DNA of 64,000 nucleotides, from the NCBI GenBank assembly GCA_033763575.1, contig JANRKF010000024.1:62001-126000 (forward strand), given 5' to 3'. The notes below the pieces were generated by a model. It was not told the origin of the DNA. It was given only the letters and a program-made list of their open reading frames with translations, and did no database searches. Shown here piece after piece: positions 9,501 through 15,973 of this stretch. The translations under genes were made by a program, and so were the position numbers. Position 1 is the stretch's first letter. Each line of letters begins with the position of its first letter. The DNA comes from JANRKF01 sp033763575. Lineage in GTDB: Bacteria > Pseudomonadota > Alphaproteobacteria > Rickettsiales > SXRF01.

Positions 9501-10397
9501 ATGCACGCCGTCAACACCCGGCTGTCCACCACCCGCGACGATAACCGCTACAACGAATTCCTGAAAACCTACGGCGAGCCGGTAGGCAATTACAGCGCCC
9601 GCGCCGATGCCAAGCGCAGCGGATCCAACGCCGGCCCGACATTTAACGATGGCCGCGCCATCGGCATCGCCGGGCTTGAGTCCGGTATTTTTTCCAACGC
9701 CATTGCCTACGGTGAAATGTTCGCGCCACTGGCAGAAGGAGACAGCAATAAAGCCGCCGTCATCCGCATGCAGGAATGGATAAAGAAAGACCCGATGATG
9801 CAGCATCTGGTCACCGCCGCATCGCTCACCGCCAATTTCGTGAATCTCGAGGAAAAATGGAAACGCGGCGGCATCACGTATAATGAGAAAAACAACACGC
9901 TGACAAAAACGGTCGGCAGCAAACAAGCCGCAGTCAGCGTCGCTGATCTCAAAAAAGCCTACGATGAAAAAGCGAGCTACCAGGATGAAGAGGGCATCAA
10001 GCGGGCTGGCATCGAAATAAGTGGTATTACCTTCAGCGGCGGCGATCTGGTCATGGCGCAGCTCACCGACCAGTATCAGCGCATGGTGCAGGGGCTTTCG
10101 GCACTCAAGGGCGTTACGATCAACAGCCGGAAAGACCTGCTGCAGCTCTTCCCGCGCGAGTGGCAGGAAAGCGTTGAGCATAGCAGGAAAATCAATGACG
10201 ACATTCTCGACTGGTTCCACAAAATGAAAGACCCTGCCGCCAAGGCGGCAGATAAAAACGCCGGCAAGCTTGCGCTCGACGCCTATTATCTGCTGCATGA
10301 GAGCGGCACCATCTACCCGATGCCGGGGCTTCTGGAACGAAATATTTTTGAGAGAAGCAAACAATCGGCACCGGTTGCCGCGCATACCGTCGCTTAA
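6585..10397 (+). CDS. Giant, highly diverged phosphoenolpyruvate carboxylase homologue
   Basis: 1270 residues from ATG 6585, preceded by AAAGGGG at a good distance. Overall it looks anonymous, but landmarks of PEP carboxylase occur in the right order: TSHPNF (His132, like TAHPTE), NSWFLDGDGKR (301-309, like SWMGGDRDGN), HLQRREN (479-485, like DLRQEST), IIPLHED (Glu680, like VPLFET), CSDNNKRAG (Asp778, Lys781, like YSDSAKDAG), YLGQGGSIARA (823-833, like FHGRGGSIGRG), TWQGE (844-848, like TEQGE), then SARADAKR (Arg1006) and GRAIG (Arg1024), like GSRPAKR and LRAIPW. The metal and PEP residues survive, but the His and first Arg of FHGRGG are Leu824 and Gln826. The family is usually 880-930 residues. 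Extra length sits mainly between 330 and 480 and between 680 and 778. It could be a pseudoenzyme or have a changed reaction. Homology is my reading by eye. Confidence 0.7.
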   Translation: MVAEGHARRVAEQRETTAPEDNSNPFFDLAPMKLAEELKKKAAQGKLLSKDQEIYLDALLFNVAATAATTMEQEGHLKGELQARHLHPASGMGRVGPYEAPLYDLIDNAKSEQDVAAVRSIVKPQTFTYTSHPNFSRSRTLTLASRELAGVLGKLGKEEQQAIMEGKLPDSPAIDAALATITENLKPRKKRGRHWKLDDKAVRELAEMEEEIPREEGAAKEKALADYEKRKEALQHEAARAGNSELQETTLDMIPVVLDAASEQMRIFKQRKASFEKHEQGFSNIHQLEAVAAMLPEHNSWFLDGDGKRTVHAYDAEVAVPAIKRATYEEYYNILKELGNPDPGLVGLRSKLKDTIEVLKEVEYLATARMNAFNDMHSAEEAYQENRLDVDRADARERAIANAAECSKRYDDYINNSPHGVVVKKLMQRDDAGELKTKIGELLTAEYAKHEGEERNDAFRSKAEDLYVKLSHYGNFAIHLQRRENAQEYNDIFKYMVQNDHNIKEAVAGILGSRTNNKVNIYNINKKLNDPAIYSMAVQAFHDIVADHSNKTGIFLNEGTDSKNKKPRIFAHYVELAKKLGDDVEDNGEKTRVVEPLERRESLAFDGLGMFNMARLYPEAFKGGFVIAEFGQPEIGFLRKKNGEEIKQEVARISKNDLLLQMAFAEGMATPNVEIIPLHEDPSTMQFAADAQKPMRGKEYVNYMLKWLGIGKDNSQAAETRALGHINAEGKVEKLTAYQYMQQLGFTDGEMESRGLKIEKLKAAHVLEGPHDMEACSDNNKRAGIMGSVLADQSVRNKVAAAAASDMLQKIGDHDYMIVKPKYLGQGGSIARATQIPLDTVQSTWQGEHSASFTAASMAHKGYNSLLGRLTMREEAARMDKAAQEKLEVAAADPNTPLEWLRDAFGSPVQNLVMSAATLVNNLFSDGNAPDIASPRQAVSDKLLTLAEKYPNVGNVLGLPGTMLLNEERDQMMHAVNTRLSTTRDDNRYNEFLKTYGEPVGNYSARADAKRSGSNAGPTFNDGRAIGIAGLESGIFSNAIAYGEMFAPLAEGDSNKAAVIRMQEWIKKDPMMQHLVTAASLTANFVNLEEKWKRGGITYNEKNNTLTKTVGSKQAAVSVADLKKAYDEKASYQDEEGIKRAGIEISGITFSGGDLVMAQLTDQYQRMVQGLSALKGVTINSRKDLLQLFPREWQESVEHSRKINDDILDWFHKMKDPAAKAADKNAGKLALDAYYLLHESGTIYPMPGLLERNIFERSKQSAPVAAHTVA

Positions 10398-10476
10398 TCC
10401 TTTATTTCGGCTGCTGTTTTTTTCGGCTGCTACGCGCCGTTATCCCGCTTCTTTCGGAAGCGGTCTAATATGATCT

Positions 10477-11385
10477 TCAATCCTTGAAAATCATGGTCCC
10501 GGCGCCGAACTTGGTGAAAATTTCCAGCAGCAGCACGTGCGGCAGGCGGCCATCGAGGATGTGGGCGGATTCGACATCGTTAGCCAGCGCGTGCATGCAG
10601 GTTTCGATCTTGGGAATCATGCCGCCGGTGGCGATTTTATCGCGGATCAGCCCCTCGGCCTCGCGCATCGAAAGCTCGCTGATGAGTTTTTTCTCCTCGG
10701 TCAGGATCCCCGACACATCGGTGAGTATCAAAAGCTTGCTGGCCGCAATCGCCGCCGCGATGGCGCCCGCTGCGGTATCGGCGTTGATGTTGAAGGTTTC
10801 GCCGTTCACGCCGAAGCCAATCGGCGCGATGACCGGGATGATGTTCGATTCGGCGAATTCCTGCAAAACGGTCGGATTGATCGAGACCGGCTCGCCGACG
10901 AATCCGAGATCGAGGATTTTTTCGATATTGGAATCGGGGTCCTTCACCGTGCGCCGCACTTTACGCGCCTCGATGAGATTGCCGTCCTTGCCGGAAATGC
11001 CGATGGCCATGCCGCCAGCGGCATTGATTTCGGAGACGATTTGTTTGTTGATGCTTCCAGCCAGCACCATCTCAACGATCTCGACGGTGGCGGCATCGGT
11101 GATACGCAGCCCGTCGACGAACTCGCTTTGAATTTTTAAGCGCTCCAGCATCTTGCCGATTTGCGGCCCGCCGCCATGCACGACGATCGGGTTGATGCCG
11201 ACTTGTTTCAGCAGCACGATATCCTGCGCGAACTGCTTGGCCAGCGTCGCGTCGCCCATCGCGTGGCCGCCATATTTGATGACGAAGGTCTCGTCGGCAA
11301 ATTCGCGCATATAGGGCAGCGCTTCCGAGAGGGTGGAAATCGTCTTGAGCAGCGCGTCGGGAGCGGTGATATCGCGGGTTTTCAT
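10477..11385 (-). CDS. argB: Acetylglutamate kinase
   Basis: A 302-residue amino acid kinase that phosphorylates N-acetylglutamate in arginine synthesis. Motifs: FVIKYGGHAMGD (substrate/ATP Lys near 39), VHGGGPQIGKML, GISGKDGNLI and LILTDVSGIL. The C-terminal GTMI signature is present. Full length. Alphaproteobacterial argB often neighbours engB-type genes; here the PEPC-like gene lies convergent between them, 79 bp away. No arginine operator was sought. Confidence 0.96.
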   Translation of the reverse strand: MKTRDITAPDALLKTISTLSEALPYMREFADETFVIKYGGHAMGDATLAKQFAQDIVLLKQVGINPIVVHGGGPQIGKMLERLKIQSEFVDGLRITDAATVEIVEMVLAGSINKQIVSEINAAGGMAIGISGKDGNLIEARKVRRTVKDPDSNIEKILDLGFVGEPVSINPTVLQEFAESNIIPVIAPIGFGVNGETFNINADTAAGAIAAAIAASKLLILTDVSGILTEEKKLISELSMREAEGLIRDKIATGGMIPKIETCMHALANDVESAHILDGRLPHVLLLEIFTKFGAGTMIFKD

Positions 11386-11626
11386 AGTGGCGTCGATCTG
11401 GCAGGTGAATGGCTTTCCGGCGGAATAAACAACGAGTCGGGCAAAAACACCAGCGGATATTTCATGTAAAGCGGCCTCTTAACCCCTATCCTGCATTTTT
11501 TTTCAAAAAAAGTGCATTTTCCCCCTTCCGTGACACATTTCCCCGTGCGATTCTGTAAATATAGGCTAGACGCACTGCGTCCTTCATCCCCTTCAGCCTT
11601 CATCCCCCCAATCCCCCCATTTTCCC
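11386..11626. other. Intergenic region with a motif shared with 40394-40438
   Basis: 241 bp between argB and the phosphoesterase gene. It holds an A/T tract hairpin (TTTTTTTTCAAAAAAA) at about 11498-11513. A stretch at 11521-11565 starting CCCCCTTCCGTGACACATTT recurs nearly unchanged upstream of the holin gene at 40394. No convincing gene was found; short frames lack support. Confidence 0.5.
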
Positions 11627-12418
11627 CTAATTCTTCAGGCTGATGGCCTGCACTGCCACCGCCAGCCCGGTCTTATCGTCGGTTTCCACCAGCAGGCCGC
11701 ACAGGGTCGCCGCGCCGGTTGCCGCCTCCAGCTTGGCCTTGCCGATTTTAGTGAGGAACCGTTCCAGTGGAGCGTCCGGCTGGAATCCGATGACCGAGTT
11801 ATAATCGCCGCACATCCCGGCATCGGTCTGGTAGGCGGTGCCTTTGGGAAGAATTTTCGCATCCGCCGTAGGGATATGGGTATGGCTTCCGACCACCACG
11901 CTCACCCGGCCATCGAGGAACATGCCCATCGCGCATTTTTCGCTGGTGGCCTCGGCGTGGAAATCGACAAGGATGGCATTTGCCTGCACGCCGAGCTTGA
12001 ACCCTGTGAGCAACTGCTCGGCCATGGCGAACGGGCAATCAAGGCTTTCCTTGTGGAAGACTTGCCCAAGCAAATGAATTACTGCAATTTTTTCTCCATT
12101 AGCAAGTGTGTATATCTGGAATCCATTCCCAGGGTTACGCACAGGGAAGTTATGCGGGCGAAGCAGGCGTTTTTCCACAGCCAGTGTGGGGATAATTTCC
12201 TTCTGGTCCCAGATATGGTCGCCGCCGGTAATCACATCGACCCCGGCGGCGAAGAATTCCCTGCAGATGGTGGGGTTGATGCCGAACCCGCCGGCGGCGT
12301 TATCGCCGTTTACCACCACGAAATCGAGCGCATGCTCTTTGCGTAAGCGCGGCACCTGTTTTTGCACCGCTTCGCGCCCGCTACGCCCCACCACGTCGCC
12401 ACAAAAGAGAATTTTCAT
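11627..12418 (-). CDS. YmdB/TIGR00282-family metallophosphoesterase
   Basis: 263 residues of the calcineurin-like family that includes Bacillus YmdB, a cyclic-nucleotide phosphodiesterase. Metal-site motifs: CGDVVG (residues 6-11), VNGDNAAGGFG, GGDHIWDQKE and SHTHIPTAD. In most family members the third motif reads GNHxWD; here Asp replaces the usual metal-binding Asn. The start overlaps the stop of the upstream cyclo-ligase gene by 4 nt, so the two are translationally coupled. This pairing with 5-formyl-THF cyclo-ligase is common in alphaproteobacteria. Substrate not known for this protein. Confidence 0.9.
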   Translation of the reverse strand: MKILFCGDVVGRSGREAVQKQVPRLRKEHALDFVVVNGDNAAGGFGINPTICREFFAAGVDVITGGDHIWDQKEIIPTLAVEKRLLRPHNFPVRNPGNGFQIYTLANGEKIAVIHLLGQVFHKESLDCPFAMAEQLLTGFKLGVQANAILVDFHAEATSEKCAMGMFLDGRVSVVVGSHTHIPTADAKILPKGTAYQTDAGMCGDYNSVIGFQPDAPLERFLTKIGKAKLEAATGAATLCGLLVETDDKTGLAVAVQAISLKN

Positions 12419-13005
12419 GCGCCAAGCCCCGCGCTTGTTGCGGGGTCCGGCAGTATAATCTCTCTTTCGGTAACAATCGCGCTCAACCGCATATCATGCC
12501 CTTCCACGGGTAATTCCTGAGTTTCCTGCAGGCTATAGGCGATACCCACCGTTTGCAAGCCGGGGTTTTCCTTGCGCAGATAGGCAATGGTCGCATCATA
12601 ATATCCACCGCCATAGCCAAGCCGGTGGCCGCTGCGGTCGAACGCCACCAGCGGCACCCAGAGGATGGCAGGGGTGACGGCTTCGCCCCCGTCCGGTTCC
12701 AGCGTGCCGTGCGCGCCTTTTTTCATTGGCATTTCGGGAGACCAACTGAGGAATTGCAAGCTTCGTTCCGATTCCGTAACTGATGGCAGGCAGACAGTAT
12801 ATTTCTTATCGACGCATGATTTAAGCGCATGAGATATATCAACTTCACCACGCATCGACTGATAACCGGCAACGACGCTCCCCTCCGCCAGCGGAATCGA
12901 CAGCAGCTTGTCACAGATTCGCATAGAGAGTTGCGCCCGTTCTTCAGGGGCCATTTCCAGGCGTTTGGCGATCATTGCCCGGCGGATATCGGCCTTGCTG
13001 GTCAC
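12415..13005 (-). CDS. 5-formyltetrahydrofolate cyclo-ligase
   Basis: 196 residues; the enzyme converts 5-formyl-THF to 5,10-methenyl-THF with ATP. It carries the family signature RLGYGGGYYDATIAYL near 140, the N-terminal KADIRRAMIAKRLEM and an RGEVDI stretch. ATG 13005 overlaps the stop of the upstream DUF5615 gene (ATGA), so four genes, 13559 down to 11627, form one compact unit. Length is normal. Confidence 0.93.
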   Translation of the reverse strand: MTSKADIRRAMIAKRLEMAPEERAQLSMRICDKLLSIPLAEGSVVAGYQSMRGEVDISHALKSCVDKKYTVCLPSVTESERSLQFLSWSPEMPMKKGAHGTLEPDGGEAVTPAILWVPLVAFDRSGHRLGYGGGYYDATIAYLRKENPGLQTVGIAYSLQETQELPVEGHDMRLSAIVTEREIILPDPATSAGLGA

Positions 13006-13334
13006 GGAATGACCAATACGGCTTCGCTGACACTAGCGGCGAATTCTTCGATATCCTTGCGATGACTCAGCAAACAGTGCAGCACGGCGTCGGTCGATAC
13101 GTTACCGGTGGCGATAATCACCACTTTGGGAGGGGTCCCATAGAATATGGCGAAATTCAGAAAATCGCTGTCCTTGGAAATGATACAATAGCCGTTCTTC
13201 GCCGCGTAATCCCAGAGATGCTTATCCGTCGCCTGCGCCAACCCCAGCAACCCTACATGCTCGCTTCCAGGCCATATTTCACACAACGCGCCAAGCAGCC
13301 TGCGCGATATGTTTTGATCGAGGATAAATTTCAC
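13002..13334 (-). CDS. DUF5615 PIN-like protein (putative toxin partner)
   Basis: 110 residues. It starts MKFILDQNISRRLL, the DUF5615 N-terminus with a PIN-type acidic residue (Asp6), and carries ISKDSDFLNFAI near the middle, the second acidic cluster. DUF5615 proteins resemble Mut7-C/PIN nucleases and commonly sit beside DUF433 genes in a toxin-antitoxin-like arrangement; function is mostly inferred. It begins directly after the DUF433 gene stop and overlaps the cyclo-ligase start. Confidence 0.82.
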   Translation of the reverse strand: MKFILDQNISRRLLGALCEIWPGSEHVGLLGLAQATDKHLWDYAAKNGYCIISKDSDFLNFAIFYGTPPKVVIIATGNVSTDAVLHCLLSHRKDIEEFAASVSEAVLVIP

Positions 13335-13559
13335 CTAACAAGCCGTCTGATGAATCAGCCGCTCACGTCCGGCAGCGAAAGCCAGACAGGCATGAATATG
13401 TTCCGGTGTCAGCTCCGGAAAATCACGACACAGATGGGCCTCCGTCATGCCCGAAGCCATGTAGTCCAGGACATCGCCTACCGTGATGCGCGTCCCAGCC
13501 ACGCAAGGCTTGCCTGCGCGAATCGCGGGGTCGATGGTGATGATATGTTTGAAATCCAT
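13335..13559 (-). CDS. DUF433 protein (putative antitoxin partner)
   Basis: 74 residues from ATG 13559 (MDFKHIITIDPAIRAGKPCV). DUF433 hallmarks: DPxIRxGKPCVAGTRITV followed by a VLDYMASGMTEAHLCRDFPELT helix-turn-helix and an IHACLAFA helix. Such proteins are winged-helix or VapB-like partners of DUF5615/PIN proteins. It lies between cysS and the DUF5615 gene; the two are adjacent with no gap. A longer frame from 13607 would overlap the cysS end and has no family match. Confidence 0.8.
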   Translation of the reverse strand: MDFKHIITIDPAIRAGKPCVAGTRITVGDVLDYMASGMTEAHLCRDFPELTPEHIHACLAFAAGRERLIHQTAC

Positions 13560-13591
13560 GAGTTGCATTATACCCTGCCCAACCGGACAGG

Positions 13592-15124
13592 TCAAGCCCG
13601 CCGCCAATCCGTTGTGCCGTCGGGTTTGTCTTCGAGGATGATGTTAAAACTAGAAAGATCATTACGTATTTTATCTGCTTCAGCCCAGTTTTTATTGAGC
13701 TTCGCTAATCGACGTTTTTCAACCAATTCATCCACTCCTTGCTTCGATATTATAGAAGCACTTTCGGCAGAAAGACTGGCTTGGGAATGGAATACAGCAT
13801 CTCCTTCACCTTTGAACCATTCTTCGGGGCTTTTCTGAAGCAAGCCGAGCAGATTGCCCATCGCCGCCAATTCCTCCGGCTTTGCGCTATGCATCAACGC
13901 AATGGCTTTGGGTGTGTTGAGGTCGTCAGACAATGCATCCACAAATTCCCTCTCCCCTTGAGGGGGAGAATGATTTTCTTCCCCCTCTCCCCTTGTGGGA
14001 GAGGGGTGGGGGAGAGGGGTGGTAAACGCAGTAGAATAATTGGCAGCAGCATTAACAACCCCGCTACCCCCCACCCCGCTCTCCCCCTCAAGGGGGGAGG
14101 ATTTTAGGGTGCGATACCATCCATCCAATGCTTTCTTGGCATCTGATAACAGTTTCTCACTCCAATCCAGTGGCTCGCTATATTTGGTCATCAGCAAGGC
14201 AAGGCGTATTATTTCTCCCCACTTCTGAATTGCAACAGGGTTATCTCTACTAGCCCTTTGATCCAGCAAATCCTTCACCGTGATGAAATTGCCGAGCGAT
14301 TTGCTCATTTTCTCGCCATTCACCGTGAGGAAGCCATTATGCACCCAGAGATTGGCGAATTTCGAGCCGGGGCTGGCGCAGCAGCTCTGGGCGATTTCAT
14401 TTTCATGGTGCGGGAACATCAGATCCGCCCCGCCACCATGGATATCGAAATGTTCGCCCAGATACTGGCCGCTCATCGCCGAGCATTCAATATGCCAGCC
14501 CGGCCTGCCTTTGCCCCATGGTGAATCGAAGACGCTCGATGCATCATCGCCCTCATCGGCGGGTTTCCACAGCACGAAATCGCCCGGATGGCGCTTATAG
14601 GACTCCACTTCAATGCGCGCCCCGGCAATTAAATCTTCCAGCTTCCGGCCTGAAAGCTGGCCGTAATCCTTGTAGCTCTCCACCGCGAACAGCACATGGC
14701 CTTCGCTTGCATAGGCATTGCCGTGTGCAATGAGCTTTTCGATCATCGCGATCATCTGCGGGATGTGGGCGGTGGCGCGTGGCTCGATGGTCGGCGGCAG
14801 GCAGTTAAGCGCGGCTATATCCGCATGGAACCAGCCTTCCACCCGCGTGGTGAGCGCAAAGATCGGCTCGTCGTTCGCCTTCGCGGCGGCGTTAATCTTA
14901 TCATCGACATCGGTGATGTTGCGCGCATAGGTGACGTGCTCCTTGCCATATTGCTGGCAGAGCAGGCGGTAGAGCACATCATACACCACGACGCTGCGGG
15001 CATTGCCCAGGTGCGGCCGGTCATACACGGTGGGGCCGCAGACATACATCCGCACATTCTTCTCGTTGAGCGGTTTGAGTTCATCCTTGCGGCGGGTGAG
15101 GGTGTTATGGAGCGTGATAGTCAT
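13592..15124 (-). CDS. cysS: Cysteinyl-tRNA synthetase carrying an in-frame repeat insertion
   Basis: Class I synthetase, 510 residues (E. coli 461). HIGH-type motif YDRPHLGNARS, zinc-site residues in MYVCGPTVYD and IECSAM plus HGGGADLMFPHHENE, and GEKMSKSLGN are intact. Between LDGWYRTLK and EFVDALSDDLNTPKA lies an extra block of about 50 residues (SSPLEGESGVGG ... PHPSPTRGEGEE) encoded by a GC-rich inverted repeat at 13945-14103. It falls at the junction between the catalytic core and the helical domain, so the enzyme is likely functional. The trmJ stop overlaps its ATG by 4 nt. Confidence 0.95.
   Translation of the reverse strand: MTITLHNTLTRRKDELKPLNEKNVRMYVCGPTVYDRPHLGNARSVVVYDVLYRLLCQQYGKEHVTYARNITDVDDKINAAAKANDEPIFALTTRVEGWFHADIAALNCLPPTIEPRATAHIPQMIAMIEKLIAHGNAYASEGHVLFAVESYKDYGQLSGRKLEDLIAGARIEVESYKRHPGDFVLWKPADEGDDASSVFDSPWGKGRPGWHIECSAMSGQYLGEHFDIHGGGADLMFPHHENEIAQSCCASPGSKFANLWVHNGFLTVNGEKMSKSLGNFITVKDLLDQRASRDNPVAIQKWGEIIRLALLMTKYSEPLDWSEKLLSDAKKALDGWYRTLKSSPLEGESGVGGSGVVNAAANYSTAFTTPLPHPSPTRGEGEENHSPPQGEREFVDALSDDLNTPKAIALMHSAKPEELAAMGNLLGLLQKSPEEWFKGEGDAVFHSQASLSAESASIISKQGVDELVEKRRLAKLNKNWAEADKIRNDLSSFNIILEDKPDGTTDWRRA
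13945..14103. repeat. Inverted repeat element inserted in frame in cysS
   Basis: Arms near 13949-13969 and 14082-14101 are inverted copies of CTCTCCCCNNNNAGGGGGAG-like sequence, with a second internal hairpin (CTCCCCTTGTGGGAGAGG) at about 13985-14005. Reads SPTRGEGE in the sense frame. A related GC-rich arm pair lies in polA at 22185-22290. Confidence 0.8.
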
Positions 15125-15939
15125 TGCGTTCCTTTACCAGACTCCGCCAGAGCCCGCAATATGCCATGCACGGTGCGGATTTCCTGGCTGGTAAAGCGCC
15201 CGCGCAGCAGCATGGCTTTGATATTGGCGAGCATCACCGGCTTTTTCTGCGGCACTTTGAAAAAATCCGCTGCGTCCAGATAGGCCTCCAACTGTCTGAA
15301 AAGATTGTCATATTCAGAGAGAGTTCCAAGGGGCGAGTTATAAGTTGCGAGTTGTAAAGATGTGTCCTCTGAACTAGGAGCTTGGAACTTGGAACTATGC
15401 GTAAACCACTCATAGGCCATCACCACCGCCGCCTGCGCGATATTGAGCGAGGCATGTTCGCTGGTGGGAATGGTGACGATGGTTTCGCACCAGGCCAGAT
15501 CGTCATTTTCAAGCCCCGTGCGCTCGGGACCGAAGACTATGGCAACTTTGTCATACCGGCGAAGGCCGGTATCCACGTCAGGCAGCTCACTGTATGAGTG
15601 GCATGGATACCGGCCTTCGCCGGTATGACATATTTCGGAAATGGCCTCCCCCGGCGTCAGCACCCGTTTTTCCAGCTCCCTGGGCCGGGCAGTGGTGGCA
15701 TAAGCGCGGGTGATGTCGGCAAAGGCGGCTTCGTTGCTGTCGTAAATCTTAGCGCCTTGCAAAATACCCGCCGCACCGCCTGTGGCCATCGCCTCGGCTG
15801 CCGGGTTTGGCCAGCCATCCCTTGGGCTGACGATGCGAAGCTCACGAAGCCCGAAATTAGCCATGGCGCGGGCCACCGCACCGATATTCTCGCCCATCTG
15901 GGGACGAATCAACAAAATCACAGGAGGAGAGAATCGCAT
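15121..15939 (-). CDS. trmJ: tRNA (Cm32/Um32) 2'-O-methyltransferase TrmJ, with two in-frame insertions
   Basis: SPOUT methyltransferase, 272 residues. N-terminus VILLIRPQMGENIGAVARAMANFG and the motif 2/3 region VFGPERTGLENDDL with TIPTSEHASLNIAQAAVV form the knotted SAM site. Two stretches are foreign to the family: CHTGEGRYPCHS...RRYDKV just before VAIVFGPE, encoded by the palindrome 15550-15629, and SSKFQAPSSEDTSL...LGTL after AYEWFTH, encoded by 7-bp periodic arms at 15321-15397. The second lies at the domain junction. It is upstream of, and overlaps, cysS. Substrate assignment is by family. Confidence 0.88.
   Translation of the reverse strand: MRFSPPVILLIRPQMGENIGAVARAMANFGLRELRIVSPRDGWPNPAAEAMATGGAAGILQGAKIYDSNEAAFADITRAYATTARPRELEKRVLTPGEAISEICHTGEGRYPCHSYSELPDVDTGLRRYDKVAIVFGPERTGLENDDLAWCETIVTIPTSEHASLNIAQAAVVMAYEWFTHSSKFQAPSSEDTSLQLATYNSPLGTLSEYDNLFRQLEAYLDAADFFKVPQKKPVMLANIKAMLLRGRFTSQEIRTVHGILRALAESGKGTQ
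15321..15397. repeat. 7-bp periodic inverted repeat inside trmJ
   Basis: Left arm units GAGTTAT, AAGTTGC, GAGTTGT (about 15335-15355); right arm units AGCTTGG, AACTTGG, AACTA, whose reverse complement reads TAGTTCC AAGTTCC. In-frame insertion. Confidence 0.7.
15550..15629. repeat. GTCATNCC palindrome inside trmJ
   Basis: 80 bp with near-perfect 26-bp outer arms: GTCATACCGGCGAAGG...GGTATCCA at left and its inverse at right. Loop CGTCAGGCAGCTCACTGTATG. Read in frame by trmJ. Confidence 0.85.
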
Positions 15940-15973
15940 GCCGTTACAATGAAGAAAATGCCAGAATCGCTGG

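Noticed and set aside
13894..14228. Clustered repeats in cysS as a CRISPR-like array
   Set aside because: The arms are an inverted pair, not direct repeats with unique spacers; no cas genes are present.
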